Shown here: positions 18,188 to 26,805 of the stretch, piece by piece
Numbering within the stretch: position 1 is the stretch's first letter
How the letters are laid out: every line of letters begins with the position of its first letter
Source: Candidatus Melainabacteria bacterium
GTDB taxonomy: Bacteria; Cyanobacteriota; Vampirovibrionia; Obscuribacterales; Obscuribacteraceae
Direction of reading: 5' to 3'
NCBI GenBank assembly: GCA_003963305.1
Contig: RXJR01000003.1
Location: 1-64,000 of the forward strand
DNA length: 64,000 bases
Program-made: the position numbers and the translations under genes
The notes under the pieces: model-generated
What the model was told of the DNA's origin: nothing
What the model saw: the letters and a program-made list of their open reading frames with translations, nothing else
Database searches by the model: none

Positions 18188-18943
18188 TTGCAATCGAGTA
18201 AGAAGAAGAAGCTGACAGACTGTCTCGCCGTTGTTGGCACAGGAGCTGCTTGCGGTAAAACGGTATTGCTCTCCGGCATGGCCGGAGCTTTGCGAGAGCA
18301 GGGTTTTAAAACTCGAGCCATTAAACCCATTGTTTTTGGTCAAAATCGAACCTCTGAGTCCGAGCTGTCATTCATCAGTAGTGTTTCGCAAACACCGCCA
18401 GGCTACCATCAGATTTTTCTGGAAACGTCTGGCAGCATGCGCGAGGCTGATTTTCACAAGGCCATCAGTCAGAATCGAGACGGAGAGTCTTTGACTTTAG
18501 TTGAGTTGCCAGGGGGAGCGGCGACGCCAGTTTATTTCGACGCCTCTGAGTCCGGATCCAAAGTGATCGAGTGGCAAGATACGGCAAACATTGTGCGCAA
18601 AGCGAACCTCCCTTGCATTCTGGTCGCCAGGCATGCTTCTGATGCCATCGAACAGCTTGTGCTGAATGCGTATTATCTGACGATGCAGCGCATTGTCGTG
18701 GTTGGATTGGCTACTGTGGAGACTGCCTCCGGCATGGGCTCTGAAATAGAGAATCGGATGCGGCGCGAGGATTTTGCCATGGCTCTTTTCTCGCGAACAG
18801 GCGCTCCCTATCTAGGATGTATCAAGTACAGCATGTCAGTGAGTGTGCCGGGCTGTAACCAGGGAAATTTGCTTAAGTTGACAACTGCTGGGCTGGACCT
18901 TTTGACGGTCATGAAAGCTCTCAATTTGACTGTCTCCGTCTGA
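18188..18943 (+). CDS. BioD-like (dethiobiotin synthetase superfamily) ATPase
   Basis: 251 residues with a P-loop GTGAACGKT near the N-terminus, close to the GTDTxxGKT motif of dethiobiotin synthetase, followed by an acidic TLVELPGGAATP segment and a strand ILVARHASDA like the family's later motifs. No other biotin gene is nearby, so it may be a stand-alone BioD or a relative with another ligase/regulatory role (related domains occur in phosphotransacetylase and cobyrinic acid enzymes). The start is a TTG at 18188 with only a weak ribosome site. Confidence 0.7.
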   Translation: MQSSKKKKLTDCLAVVGTGAACGKTVLLSGMAGALREQGFKTRAIKPIVFGQNRTSESELSFISSVSQTPPGYHQIFLETSGSMREADFHKAISQNRDGESLTLVELPGGAATPVYFDASESGSKVIEWQDTANIVRKANLPCILVARHASDAIEQLVLNAYYLTMQRIVVVGLATVETASGMGSEIENRMRREDFAMALFSRTGAPYLGCIKYSMSVSVPGCNQGNLLKLTTAGLDLLTVMKALNLTVSV

Positions 18944-19042
18944 GCCCAGAAGATGAAGGTGAGTAGACCTTATTAAAGTTATCTGTTGTTTCAACAGTTT
19001 TGGCTTAACCCGTGTGAACATTGAGCCCAATACTAGAGCGCA

Positions 19043-19936
19043 TTGCTTTTAGAGCTTTGCGATGTTGCGGGTGATGTAGTGGAACAGCACGAAAATCCTG
19101 CCCTAGAAATAGATTCGCCGTTTCCGACTGAAACGCGCGAACTCATCGTTTTTACGATTTCTGACTCCAGTGGTGAGACTGCCGAAGCGGTTGCCAGAGC
19201 AGCTCTCGTCCAATTTCAGCCCGGGCGGGCCTCGATTTACCGGCTGCCGCAAGTGCGCAGCTGTCAGCAACTGGCTGGTCTGGTTCGCGAAGTATCGCAT
19301 GGCAACGCTGTTATCGCTTATACGCTTGTATTGCCGGAGTATCGGGAAACTCTGGAAAAGGAAGCTCGTAAGTTCAACATTCCAACGGTCGATTTGCTCG
19401 GTCCTTTAATCACACGCATTTCGTCGCTGACCGGTACGGCTCCTATGTCTCAACCGGGTCGATTGCATTTACTCGATGAAACCTACTTCCGCCGCATTGA
19501 AGCAGTAGATTTCGCAATTAGATTTGATGACGGAAAAAATCCCGATGGTATTACTCAGGCTGACGTCGTGCTTACGGGTGTTTCCAGGACGAGCAAGACC
19601 CCGAACTGCATGTACCTGGCGCATCACTATGGACTCAAAGCGGCTAACGTTCCCATCGTCTCCGGTGTCGAGCCTCCGCTCGCCTTATTCCAGATCAATC
19701 CTCGCAAGATTGTTGGGCTGCATATTGACCCTTACTTGCTGCAAGACATCCGCACCACTCGTGCTCAAATTCTCGGTATGCCAACCAGTACTGACTATGC
19801 TGATCCCGACCGCATTCGTCAGGAAGTGCGACAAGCCAAAAAGTTGTTTCGTGAATTGAAGTGCCACGTCATAGACGTGTCTGCCAAAGCAATCGAAGAA
19901 ACATCCAGCGAAATTTACTTACACCTTCGTCAATAA
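19043..19936 (+). CDS. Pyruvate, phosphate dikinase regulatory protein (DUF299)
   Basis: About 298 residues of the bifunctional PPDK regulatory family, which phosphorylates (using ADP) and dephosphorylates a threonine next to the catalytic histidine of PPDK or PEP synthase. The N-terminal strand FTISDSSGETAEAVARAA and the nucleotide loop GVSRTSKTP match the family. Its target, PPDK, is encoded 50 bp downstream and carries the expected MTSHAAVV site. The TTG at 19043 is taken as start, but a GTG at 19079 with a GGGTGAT-like ribosome site is a good alternative. Confidence 0.92.
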   Translation: MLLELCDVAGDVVEQHENPALEIDSPFPTETRELIVFTISDSSGETAEAVARAALVQFQPGRASIYRLPQVRSCQQLAGLVREVSHGNAVIAYTLVLPEYRETLEKEARKFNIPTVDLLGPLITRISSLTGTAPMSQPGRLHLLDETYFRRIEAVDFAIRFDDGKNPDGITQADVVLTGVSRTSKTPNCMYLAHHYGLKAANVPIVSGVEPPLALFQINPRKIVGLHIDPYLLQDIRTTRAQILGMPTSTDYADPDRIRQEVRQAKKLFRELKCHVIDVSAKAIEETSSEIYLHLRQ

Positions 19937-19985
19937 CACGGAACCACCAACCAACCACACTCATAGCAAACTGGAGAAAGCGAGC

Positions 19986-22766
19986 ATGATGAGCACCACC
20001 GGATCGACAACAATCAAAAAAGGCACCGAAATGAAAAGAGTGCTTTTGTTTGCAGACGCGTACAAAGCGTTTCAGGGAGATTCGAAAGAACTCACTGATA
20101 CGACGCGTTCTGCCATGAAGGAGTATCTTGGTGGCAAGGGTGCCGGACTGGCCGAGATGACCGCCAGTGGTGTCAATGTTCCTCCAGGTTTGACCATCGC
20201 TACTTCAGTTTGCCGAGCTTATCACGAACATGGACAGAAGGTGCCTGCCGGGCTTTTCGATGAAGTGCTCGAGGAACTGAAGCAAGTTGAAAAGTCGCTT
20301 GATAGAAAGCTAGGCGACCTCGAAAAGCCGCTCTTGTTGTCGGTTCGATCTGGTGCCAAGTTCTCGATGCCGGGAATGATGGACACAATTTTGAATCTTG
20401 GTTTGAACGATAAGACAGTTGAATCTCTTGCGAAACTGACTAACAATCCTCGTTTTGCCTGGGACAGCTACAGGCGTTTTATTCAGATGTACAGCAACGT
20501 TGTGCTCGAAATCCATAAAGACAAATTTGAAGACATCCTTGAGGATAAAAAAGACGATTTAGGCATTAAAAATGATCCTGACTTGACTGCTGATCATCTC
20601 AAGGAACTGGTCAAGGAATATAAGGAGCTTGTACTCAAGCAGCATGGCAAGCCATTTCCGCAGGACACAACTGAGCAGTTGACCGGTGCCATCGAAGCAG
20701 TGTTCAAAAGTTGGAATAACAACCGCGCTATCTACTACCGAAATTTGAACAAGATCGATCACAATCTCGGTACGGCGGTAAATATTCAGGCCATGGTGTT
20801 TGGCAATCTCAACGACAAGTCCGGAACGGGCGTTTGCTTCACCCGCAATCCGAGCACTGGCGAGAAGGCATTATACGGCGAGTACCTGGTTAATGCTCAG
20901 GGCGAGGATGTTGTCGCCGGCACTCGGACACCAAAGAAAATTGCCGAGATGGCAAAAGAAATGCCGAAGGTTTATGAGGAACTGCTGGCTACAGTCGGTA
21001 AGCTCGAAAAACATTATAAGGATATGCAGGATATCGAGTTTACTGTTGAGCACGAACGTCTATTTATTCTCCAAACCCGTACAGGAAAACGTACAGCCGC
21101 AGCTGCAGTGAAGCTGGCTGTCGACATGAACAATGAGAATATTATTGGTGTGAATGAGGCTCTGTCGCGGGTCGAGCCGATGCAATTGAATCAATTGCTT
21201 TTGCCGAGTTTTGTGCCGTCTGAAAAGGCTAAAGCAAAAGATGAAGGGCGCTTACTCACCACCGGATTGAATGCGTCTCCGGGAGCCGCTATAGGACTTA
21301 TTTGTTTTGACCCGAATGAATCGGAAAAACTTGCTGAAAAGAACGAGAAAGTGATTTTGGTGCGTATTGAAACATGCCCTGACGATATTCACGGTATTGT
21401 TCCAGCTCAAGGTGTAGTCACCACGCGTGGTGGCATGACCAGTCATGCTGCGGTGGTTGCCAGAGGCATGGGGAAACCATGTGTCGCAGGCTGTGAAGCA
21501 GTAAAAATCGACATGCATAAACAAGAGTTTACTGTAAACGGAAAGACATTCAAAAAAGGTGACGTGATTTCAATCGACGGCTCTACCGGAGAGATTTTCA
21601 GCGGCGCGATTGCGCGTCATGAACCGGAATTCTCTCAGGAGTTCAAGACGCTTTTGGGTTGGGCTGATAAGGTTCGCAAGTTGAGAGTGCGAGCTAATGC
21701 TGACACTCCAGAAGATGCTCGCGTTGCTCGTGATTTCGGTGCTGAAGGTATAGGTCTGTGCAGAACCGAGCATATGTTCATGAGTCAAGACAGACTTCCG
21801 TCTGTTCAAGAAATGATCATGGCGGCCGGACTGGACGAACGAACAGCCGCATTAGCTAAGCTCTTGCCTATGCAGCGCGAAGATTTTATCGGTATCTTCC
21901 GTGAAATGAAGGGGCTGCCGGTGACGATTCGCCTGCTTGATCCGCCGTTGCACGAGTTCCTCCCCAAAATGGAGGCGCTGATCGAAGAAGTTGCCACCAT
22001 GAAAGCCAAGGGAGTTAAGGGTGCGCAACTGCGGGAGAAGGAATTGCTTCTCCAGAAAGTGAACGAGTTGCATGAGTCCAATCCCATGATGGGTCTGCGC
22101 GGCTGCCGTCTCGGTCTTGTGTATCCCGAGATAAATAAGATGCAGGTGCAAGCAATCTTTGAAGCTGCCATTGCAGTGAAAAAAGAAGGCATCGAGGTTT
22201 TGCCCGAGATCATGATTCCTCTGGTCGGCCATGTAAATGAGCTGAAGACGGCACGTAGCGTTTTAGAGGCTGCTGCTAAGGAAGTTATGGAACGGGAAAA
22301 GACAAACATCGATTATAAATTCGGAACTATGATCGAGATTCCGCGAGCCTGTGTAACCGCAGATGAAATCGCAGAGCACGCTGAATTTTTCAGCTTTGGC
22401 ACAAACGACTTGACCCAGATGACTTTTGGATATAGCCGTGACGATGCTGAGGGTAAGTTCCTGAATCGTTATCTCGAGGGCATCGATGCCAACGGTGTCA
22501 GGGGAAAAATTCTCGAAAGTAATCCATTTGAAGTCCTGGACCGCAATGGTGTCGGCAAGCTCATGAAAATTGCCGTCGAATACGGCTTGCAGACGCGCCC
22601 TGATTTGAAGCTGGGAATATGCGGAGAGCACGGTGGTGAGCCATCGTCGATCGCTTTTGCCCACCAGATAGGGCTTGCCTATGTAAGTTGCTCGCCATTT
22701 AGAGTGCCGGTTGCGCGTCTAGCGGCAGCCCAGGCTGCGATCGAGACTGTGGAACGGGATAAATAA
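19986..22766 (+). CDS. ppdK: Pyruvate, phosphate dikinase
   Basis: 926 residues, three-domain PPDK: N-terminal nucleotide-binding region, central phosphohistidine domain, C-terminal pyruvate/PEP barrel. It interconverts ATP + Pi + pyruvate and AMP + PPi + PEP. The central motif GGMTSHAAVVARGMGKPC holds the phosphorylated histidine and, just before it, the threonine target of the regulatory protein. The barrel end CGEHGGEPSS carries the catalytic cysteine. GGAG lies about nine bases before the ATG at 19986. With its regulator upstream this points to a reversible, gluconeogenic or glycolytic control point. Confidence 0.96.
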   Translation: MMSTTGSTTIKKGTEMKRVLLFADAYKAFQGDSKELTDTTRSAMKEYLGGKGAGLAEMTASGVNVPPGLTIATSVCRAYHEHGQKVPAGLFDEVLEELKQVEKSLDRKLGDLEKPLLLSVRSGAKFSMPGMMDTILNLGLNDKTVESLAKLTNNPRFAWDSYRRFIQMYSNVVLEIHKDKFEDILEDKKDDLGIKNDPDLTADHLKELVKEYKELVLKQHGKPFPQDTTEQLTGAIEAVFKSWNNNRAIYYRNLNKIDHNLGTAVNIQAMVFGNLNDKSGTGVCFTRNPSTGEKALYGEYLVNAQGEDVVAGTRTPKKIAEMAKEMPKVYEELLATVGKLEKHYKDMQDIEFTVEHERLFILQTRTGKRTAAAAVKLAVDMNNENIIGVNEALSRVEPMQLNQLLLPSFVPSEKAKAKDEGRLLTTGLNASPGAAIGLICFDPNESEKLAEKNEKVILVRIETCPDDIHGIVPAQGVVTTRGGMTSHAAVVARGMGKPCVAGCEAVKIDMHKQEFTVNGKTFKKGDVISIDGSTGEIFSGAIARHEPEFSQEFKTLLGWADKVRKLRVRANADTPEDARVARDFGAEGIGLCRTEHMFMSQDRLPSVQEMIMAAGLDERTAALAKLLPMQREDFIGIFREMKGLPVTIRLLDPPLHEFLPKMEALIEEVATMKAKGVKGAQLREKELLLQKVNELHESNPMMGLRGCRLGLVYPEINKMQVQAIFEAAIAVKKEGIEVLPEIMIPLVGHVNELKTARSVLEAAAKEVMEREKTNIDYKFGTMIEIPRACVTADEIAEHAEFFSFGTNDLTQMTFGYSRDDAEGKFLNRYLEGIDANGVRGKILESNPFEVLDRNGVGKLMKIAVEYGLQTRPDLKLGICGEHGGEPSSIAFAHQIGLAYVSCSPFRVPVARLAAAQAAIETVERDK

Positions 22767-22780
22767 ATCTCGGTTCCTGG

Positions 22781-22804
22781 TTTTAAACTGATATCAGTTT
22801 AAAA
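22781..22804. repeat. GATATC-centred interspersed palindrome, copy 3 (perfect)
   Basis: A perfect 24-bp palindrome with core TAAACTGATATCAGTTTA, TTT before it and AAA after it. It lies 14 bp after the ppdK stop codon and upstream of the TPR gene. Confidence 0.85.
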
Positions 22805-22927
22805 TCGAAAGGGTGCCCTGCAATTGCCACTGGGTAAGGCTTGGCGCCCTTTCCTGGGTTCGTTTCCGCTCCCGAAAATCCGGCTTACTGCTTTGATATC
22901 ATAGTTACGACGTCTGCAGGATTCTTT

Positions 22928-23872
22928 ATGGGCAACAAAATTGACGCACTGATGGAACTTTTGCCCGAGAAAGAAACCCTCTTGGGAAGTGAACACCCGC
23001 AATTTGCTGACTATCTCACGGCTGTGGGTTTGAGTCTTTATCATGAAAGTCGTTTCGACGAAGCCGAACAAATGTTGAAACGGGCATTAGACATTCGCGA
23101 GCGCGCTTTGGCCGTCGAACACGAAGATATTGGCGAAGCTTTAAACAATCTGGCCCTGGTATATCTGGCCCAGGGCCGATATTCCGACGCTGAGCCACTG
23201 TTCAGGCGAGCTTTGCCAATCCAGGAGCGCAATCTGGGAGTCGAGCACTTGAGCACCGCGGCTGGCATGCTCAGTCTTGCCGATCTTTATCGGATGATGA
23301 GTAAATATTCTCAGGCAGAACCACTGTACAAGAAATCGCTAGAGATTCGTGAGAGGCAGTTGGGACCGGACCACCTGGATGTAGGCCAAGTTCTCAGCAG
23401 CCTGGGGCGGCTCTATTATGAGCAAGGGCGCAACGGTGATGCCGAGCCTTATCTTCGGCGGGTTCTACAGATTCAGGAAAAGGCTTTGGGTGTCGACCAT
23501 CCAACCATTGCCAACACACTTACGCTACTGGCGTCTCTTTATACAGAGAAGGACCAATTTCCTAAGGCAGAAGCTTTGCATTTGCGAGCACTGACGATCA
23601 GGGAAAAGCAGCTAAGCAGTGAGCATCCCAAGGTGGCGGAGAGTTTGAATAATTTGGGATGGCTATATCACCAGAATGGTAATTACACTCGCGCCGAGTC
23701 GCTCTATCAGCGCTCCGTCGAAATCTGGGAAAATACTCTTGGTCCTGATCATGCGAACGTCGCAGCCTGTCTTGAAAATTACGCAGATTTGCTCCACAAA
23801 ACCAGCCGTGAGATTGAGGCAGTTGCCCTTGAGCAGCGCGTCTTTTTGATTCGGCATCGTGCCGGCAACTAA
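22928..23872 (+). CDS. Tetratricopeptide (kinesin light chain-like TPR) protein
   Basis: About 314 residues built almost wholly of TPRs of the kinesin light chain/TPR_12 kind, about 42 residues per unit (AEPLFRRALPIQERNLGVEH-like). No signal peptide and no enzymatic domain. Likely a cytoplasmic protein-interaction scaffold; partner unknown. Start ATG 22928 is preceded by AGG seven bases upstream; a TTG at 22841 is in frame but has no ribosome site. Confidence 0.85.
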   Translation: MGNKIDALMELLPEKETLLGSEHPQFADYLTAVGLSLYHESRFDEAEQMLKRALDIRERALAVEHEDIGEALNNLALVYLAQGRYSDAEPLFRRALPIQERNLGVEHLSTAAGMLSLADLYRMMSKYSQAEPLYKKSLEIRERQLGPDHLDVGQVLSSLGRLYYEQGRNGDAEPYLRRVLQIQEKALGVDHPTIANTLTLLASLYTEKDQFPKAEALHLRALTIREKQLSSEHPKVAESLNNLGWLYHQNGNYTRAESLYQRSVEIWENTLGPDHANVAACLENYADLLHKTSREIEAVALEQRVFLIRHRAGN

Positions 23873-23923
23873 TATCTTTCTTGTCGACATGTATAATTTC
23901 AATCTGTTCAACTGGAGCGTCAC

Positions 23924-24472
23924 GTGGCAAAGAATGTTGTTTTAACTGGTGTCGGACATGACCGGGTCGGAATTGTAGCTGAACTGGCTGAGATTCTGTT
24001 TGAGATGGGTTGTAACTTGCTCGATTCGAGTATGACGCTTTTGCGAGGTGAGTTTGCCATCATCCTGATGATTCGGCAGCCTGAGGAACAAAGCTTGGCG
24101 CAACTGAAGGAGCGGATTTTAGAGGTTGAAAACCGGCTTGGATTGACGATTCACGTGCGTGAGTTGAGTGACGCAGAAGTCGAGGTGACCGAGGATCAGG
24201 GCGCGCCTTATATAATCTCAGTATATGGTGCGGATAAGCCTGGCATCGTATCTGGTATTACGCGTGTGCTTGCTGATCTCGGTGCCAATGTAACTGATGT
24301 AGAGACTAAGCATACCGGCGATCGTGATGGCGCAACGGTCTTTTTAATGGTTCTGGAAATTAGCTTGCCTGATAGAGTTACCGAGAAACAACTACGTGCG
24401 ACTCTGGATGATGCCTCCAAGCGATTGAATGTAAATGTCTCGGTTCAGTCACTGGATGTGGTGCAGCTGTAA
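23924..24472 (+). CDS. Two-ACT-domain protein (GcvR-like)
   Basis: 182 residues, two ACT domains in tandem (about 1-80: VVLTGVGHDRVGIVAELAEI; about 97-180: VYGADKPGIVSGITRVLADL). The layout matches GcvR, the glycine-cleavage system repressor accessory protein, and related amino-acid-sensing regulators. Neither gcv genes nor a DNA-binding domain is present. GTG start at 23924 with GGAG about eight bases upstream; a TATAAT hexamer sits at 23892-23897, 32 bp before the start. The deformylase gene follows with no gap. Confidence 0.85.
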   Translation: MAKNVVLTGVGHDRVGIVAELAEILFEMGCNLLDSSMTLLRGEFAIILMIRQPEEQSLAQLKERILEVENRLGLTIHVRELSDAEVEVTEDQGAPYIISVYGADKPGIVSGITRVLADLGANVTDVETKHTGDRDGATVFLMVLEISLPDRVTEKQLRATLDDASKRLNVNVSVQSLDVVQL

Positions 24473-25003
24473 ATGGCGATTTTACCGATACTGCTTTATC
24501 CTGATGAAAGACTCAAGCAGATTTCCGCCCCCATCGAAGCGATTGATGACGCTGTCAAAAGTTTGATCGATGACTTGTTGGAAACACTTTACGAGTCTCC
24601 AGGTTGTGTGGGAATAGCTGCACCGCAAGTAGGTGCTCTTCAGCGCATGGTTATCGTTGACGCCTCGCGTAATGCCAAAGCTGGTAGCAATCACGGTCGA
24701 ATGATTCTGATAAACCCCGAAGTGCTATTCTCGGAGGGAGAGGTGATGGCGAGGGAGGGATGTCTCAGCCTGCCGCATCTGACTGCTAATGTGAAGAGAG
24801 CTCAGCACATAAAGGTCAGAGCTCAAAATGAGCACGGCGAATGGTGGGAGTTTGAGTCCTCGGATTTCGAAGCGCGAGTTGTGTTACACGAAATGGATCA
24901 CCTGGACGGTTTGCTTTTCCTGGATAGAGTCGCTTCTTTGAAAACTGACGTGTTCAGGCGAAAGCGCTATACACCTCCCGAGCAGCAACCGGCCCGTTCG
25001 TAG
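24473..25003 (+). CDS. def: Peptide deformylase
   Basis: 176 residues with all three deformylase motifs: GIAAPQVG (motif 1, G-x-G-x-AAPQ), EGCLSLP (motif 2, with the metal-binding cysteine) and HEMDHLDG (motif 3, HEXDH, with the metal-binding histidines and catalytic glutamate). It removes the formyl group from nascent proteins. The start ATG follows the previous gene's stop codon directly, so translation is coupled. Confidence 0.95.
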   Translation: MAILPILLYPDERLKQISAPIEAIDDAVKSLIDDLLETLYESPGCVGIAAPQVGALQRMVIVDASRNAKAGSNHGRMILINPEVLFSEGEVMAREGCLSLPHLTANVKRAQHIKVRAQNEHGEWWEFESSDFEARVVLHEMDHLDGLLFLDRVASLKTDVFRRKRYTPPEQQPARS

Positions 25004-25008
25004 TGCGC

Positions 25009-25158
25009 GAGCGTTCCGCAGTTGTGTTCCGCAGGAGTGTTCCCCATGAGCATTCCCACAAGAGCGTTCCTCAAGGAGTGTTCCCCAAAGAGTGTTCCGC
25101 AAGGAGCATTCCCACAAGAGCCTTCCCCAAGGAGTGTTCCGCAGGAGCGTTTCTCAGG
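25009..25158. repeat. 14-bp minisatellite between convergent genes (about 11 units)
   Basis: About eleven 13-14 bp units of the form GAGTGTTCCGCAAG, filling the gap between the deformylase stop (25003) and the kinase stop (25168). No open coding role is evident. Confidence 0.88.
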
Positions 25159-25167
25159 AAACCGGTC

Positions 25168-26802
25168 TCAGACCTCTGACCGAATTGATTCTCGCAGCTT
25201 AATCGTGTGCCCAGACTCTTCGTCTTGTGCGTCTTGGTTGTTATTCTGTTGTTTGTCGTCTTTGGGTCCGAGATCTTTGTCTAAATCTTCAATGATTGCA
25301 TACCTCTTGGCGGTATCGAGAGCGGTGGCACGTGCAATAATTTGGTCTAGCTCTGGAGAAACATCGTCTCTAACGTTTATTGGATGTGAGCAGGTGATTG
25401 GTTCAGGATCTTCTCCGAGCAGGAGGTAGACCAGCGTCGCACCCATAGCGTAGATATCGCTTTGAGGGGTGGGCCGTCCTCTGAATTGTTCGGGCGGCAG
25501 GTAAGCATGTTTACCTACCACCGTGCCGGTTGCCGTGGATTCTGTTTGTTGAGCAACATTGAAATCTACTAGTTTTAAGATACCGTCTTTATTGAGAATC
25601 AAATTGTCCGGTGTGAAGTCGCGGTGCACTACAGGTGGTGAAAGACTATGCAGATACTGGAGTATCGAACACATTTGCGCTGCCAGATCGCGCACACGTT
25701 CTTCGCTCATGCGACCTTCTTGTTCGACTATCCGTCGCAGCGACAAACCGTCGATTCTTTCCAGCACAAGGTAGCCACGATGATCTTCTACAAAGAATTC
25801 AATTAGTTTGACGACCTGCGGACTGTCAAGTCGTTTTAGCATTGCTGCCTCATGCTGCATGCTTTCGAGAGCTTGACGACGCACGTTTACGTCGACATAC
25901 ACGGGTAAAATAAACTCTTTCAAGACAACTTCGGCATTGTCGCTGACGCGCCTGGCTAGATAGGCGGTACCTTGTCCACCGACACCGAGTTGTCCGACCA
26001 CTGAATATTTCCCGTCAAGAAGCAGTGCGCCTTCTGATATGGGCGTCAGGCGTTCGCGCTTTGGTGGCGCTGATAGCGCTTGCAGCCAGAGTTCTGTGTA
26101 GCTGTCGTCCTGGGCCGGAGTCAACACATCGATGAGCTGTGGATCCCGAGGCACATCCGCTCCCCAATATTCGATTGCTTTGAGCATCTTATGCCGATCT
26201 TCGCTCGTTGCAATACTGCCTAGTTTCAGTTTAATTGGATAGCTCTCTGGCTGGTTCGAGCCATTAATTGCGGTGGAGAGTTCTTTGAATCGAATGATCG
26301 AATCTTGAGGCGATGTCTTGTCTGGCGGCCATGCTAGGTCGACTCGCTCCACTTTGCTCCAGGGCATCATCAATCCATTTGAGTAGTTCCAGCGGTGCCA
26401 TTCCATACAGATCCCAGCTTTGCTCACTGAAATATGCGTGGGGTGCGATAAATAGCGGGCCAGAGCAATCAAGTAAATTCCCAGGAAAGTTAGAAAAAGC
26501 CCTGGCAAAATGAAGCTATCCGTAGGGTTAGGTGTCTGTCCTGCACCGGCCATGATGGCGGAGCTAGATGCACCTGAGTTCATGATGTTGGTTATCTGTT
26601 CCAGTATTAACTGTGGTCCACCAAACCCAAAAAAGAGCATCACCAGTCCAATGGTGAACAACGCTTTGACGCTGCTGAATGCTGAGAACCGGTATTTGAT
26701 CCATTTTTCCATACTTGCATACGGGCGATAGGAGATAACCAACTCTCCGTCAGGAGTAAATACATTTTCCTCTTGCTGGTTTTGCGTCTGATCTTCTGGC
26801 AT
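25168..26802 (-). CDS. Membrane Ser/Thr protein kinase (DFN variant)
   Basis: 544 residues. The N-terminal part has two hydrophobic helices (about 35-60 and 96-115) and a soluble region, followed by a Hanks-type kinase domain from about residue 265. Present are the glycine loop GVGGQG, lysine VLKEF, the catalytic HRDFTPDN and PPE. The DFG motif reads DFN, so the metal-binding aspartate is kept but the glycine is changed. It probably phosphorylates Ser/Thr on unknown targets. It is a paralogue of the next gene and three bases downstream of it, so they form an operon. Confidence 0.88.
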   Translation of the reverse strand: MPEDQTQNQQEENVFTPDGELVISYRPYASMEKWIKYRFSAFSSVKALFTIGLVMLFFGFGGPQLILEQITNIMNSGASSSAIMAGAGQTPNPTDSFILPGLFLTFLGIYLIALARYLSHPTHISVSKAGICMEWHRWNYSNGLMMPWSKVERVDLAWPPDKTSPQDSIIRFKELSTAINGSNQPESYPIKLKLGSIATSEDRHKMLKAIEYWGADVPRDPQLIDVLTPAQDDSYTELWLQALSAPPKRERLTPISEGALLLDGKYSVVGQLGVGGQGTAYLARRVSDNAEVVLKEFILPVYVDVNVRRQALESMQHEAAMLKRLDSPQVVKLIEFFVEDHRGYLVLERIDGLSLRRIVEQEGRMSEERVRDLAAQMCSILQYLHSLSPPVVHRDFTPDNLILNKDGILKLVDFNVAQQTESTATGTVVGKHAYLPPEQFRGRPTPQSDIYAMGATLVYLLLGEDPEPITCSHPINVRDDVSPELDQIIARATALDTAKRYAIIEDLDKDLGPKDDKQQNNNQDAQDEESGHTIKLRESIRSEV

Positions 26803-26805
26803 GGT

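Noticed and set aside
22781-22804. The palindrome as an intrinsic terminator of ppdK
   Set aside because: It starts with T and ends with A, no U-tract follows, and the same sequence occurs in positions that are not gene ends.
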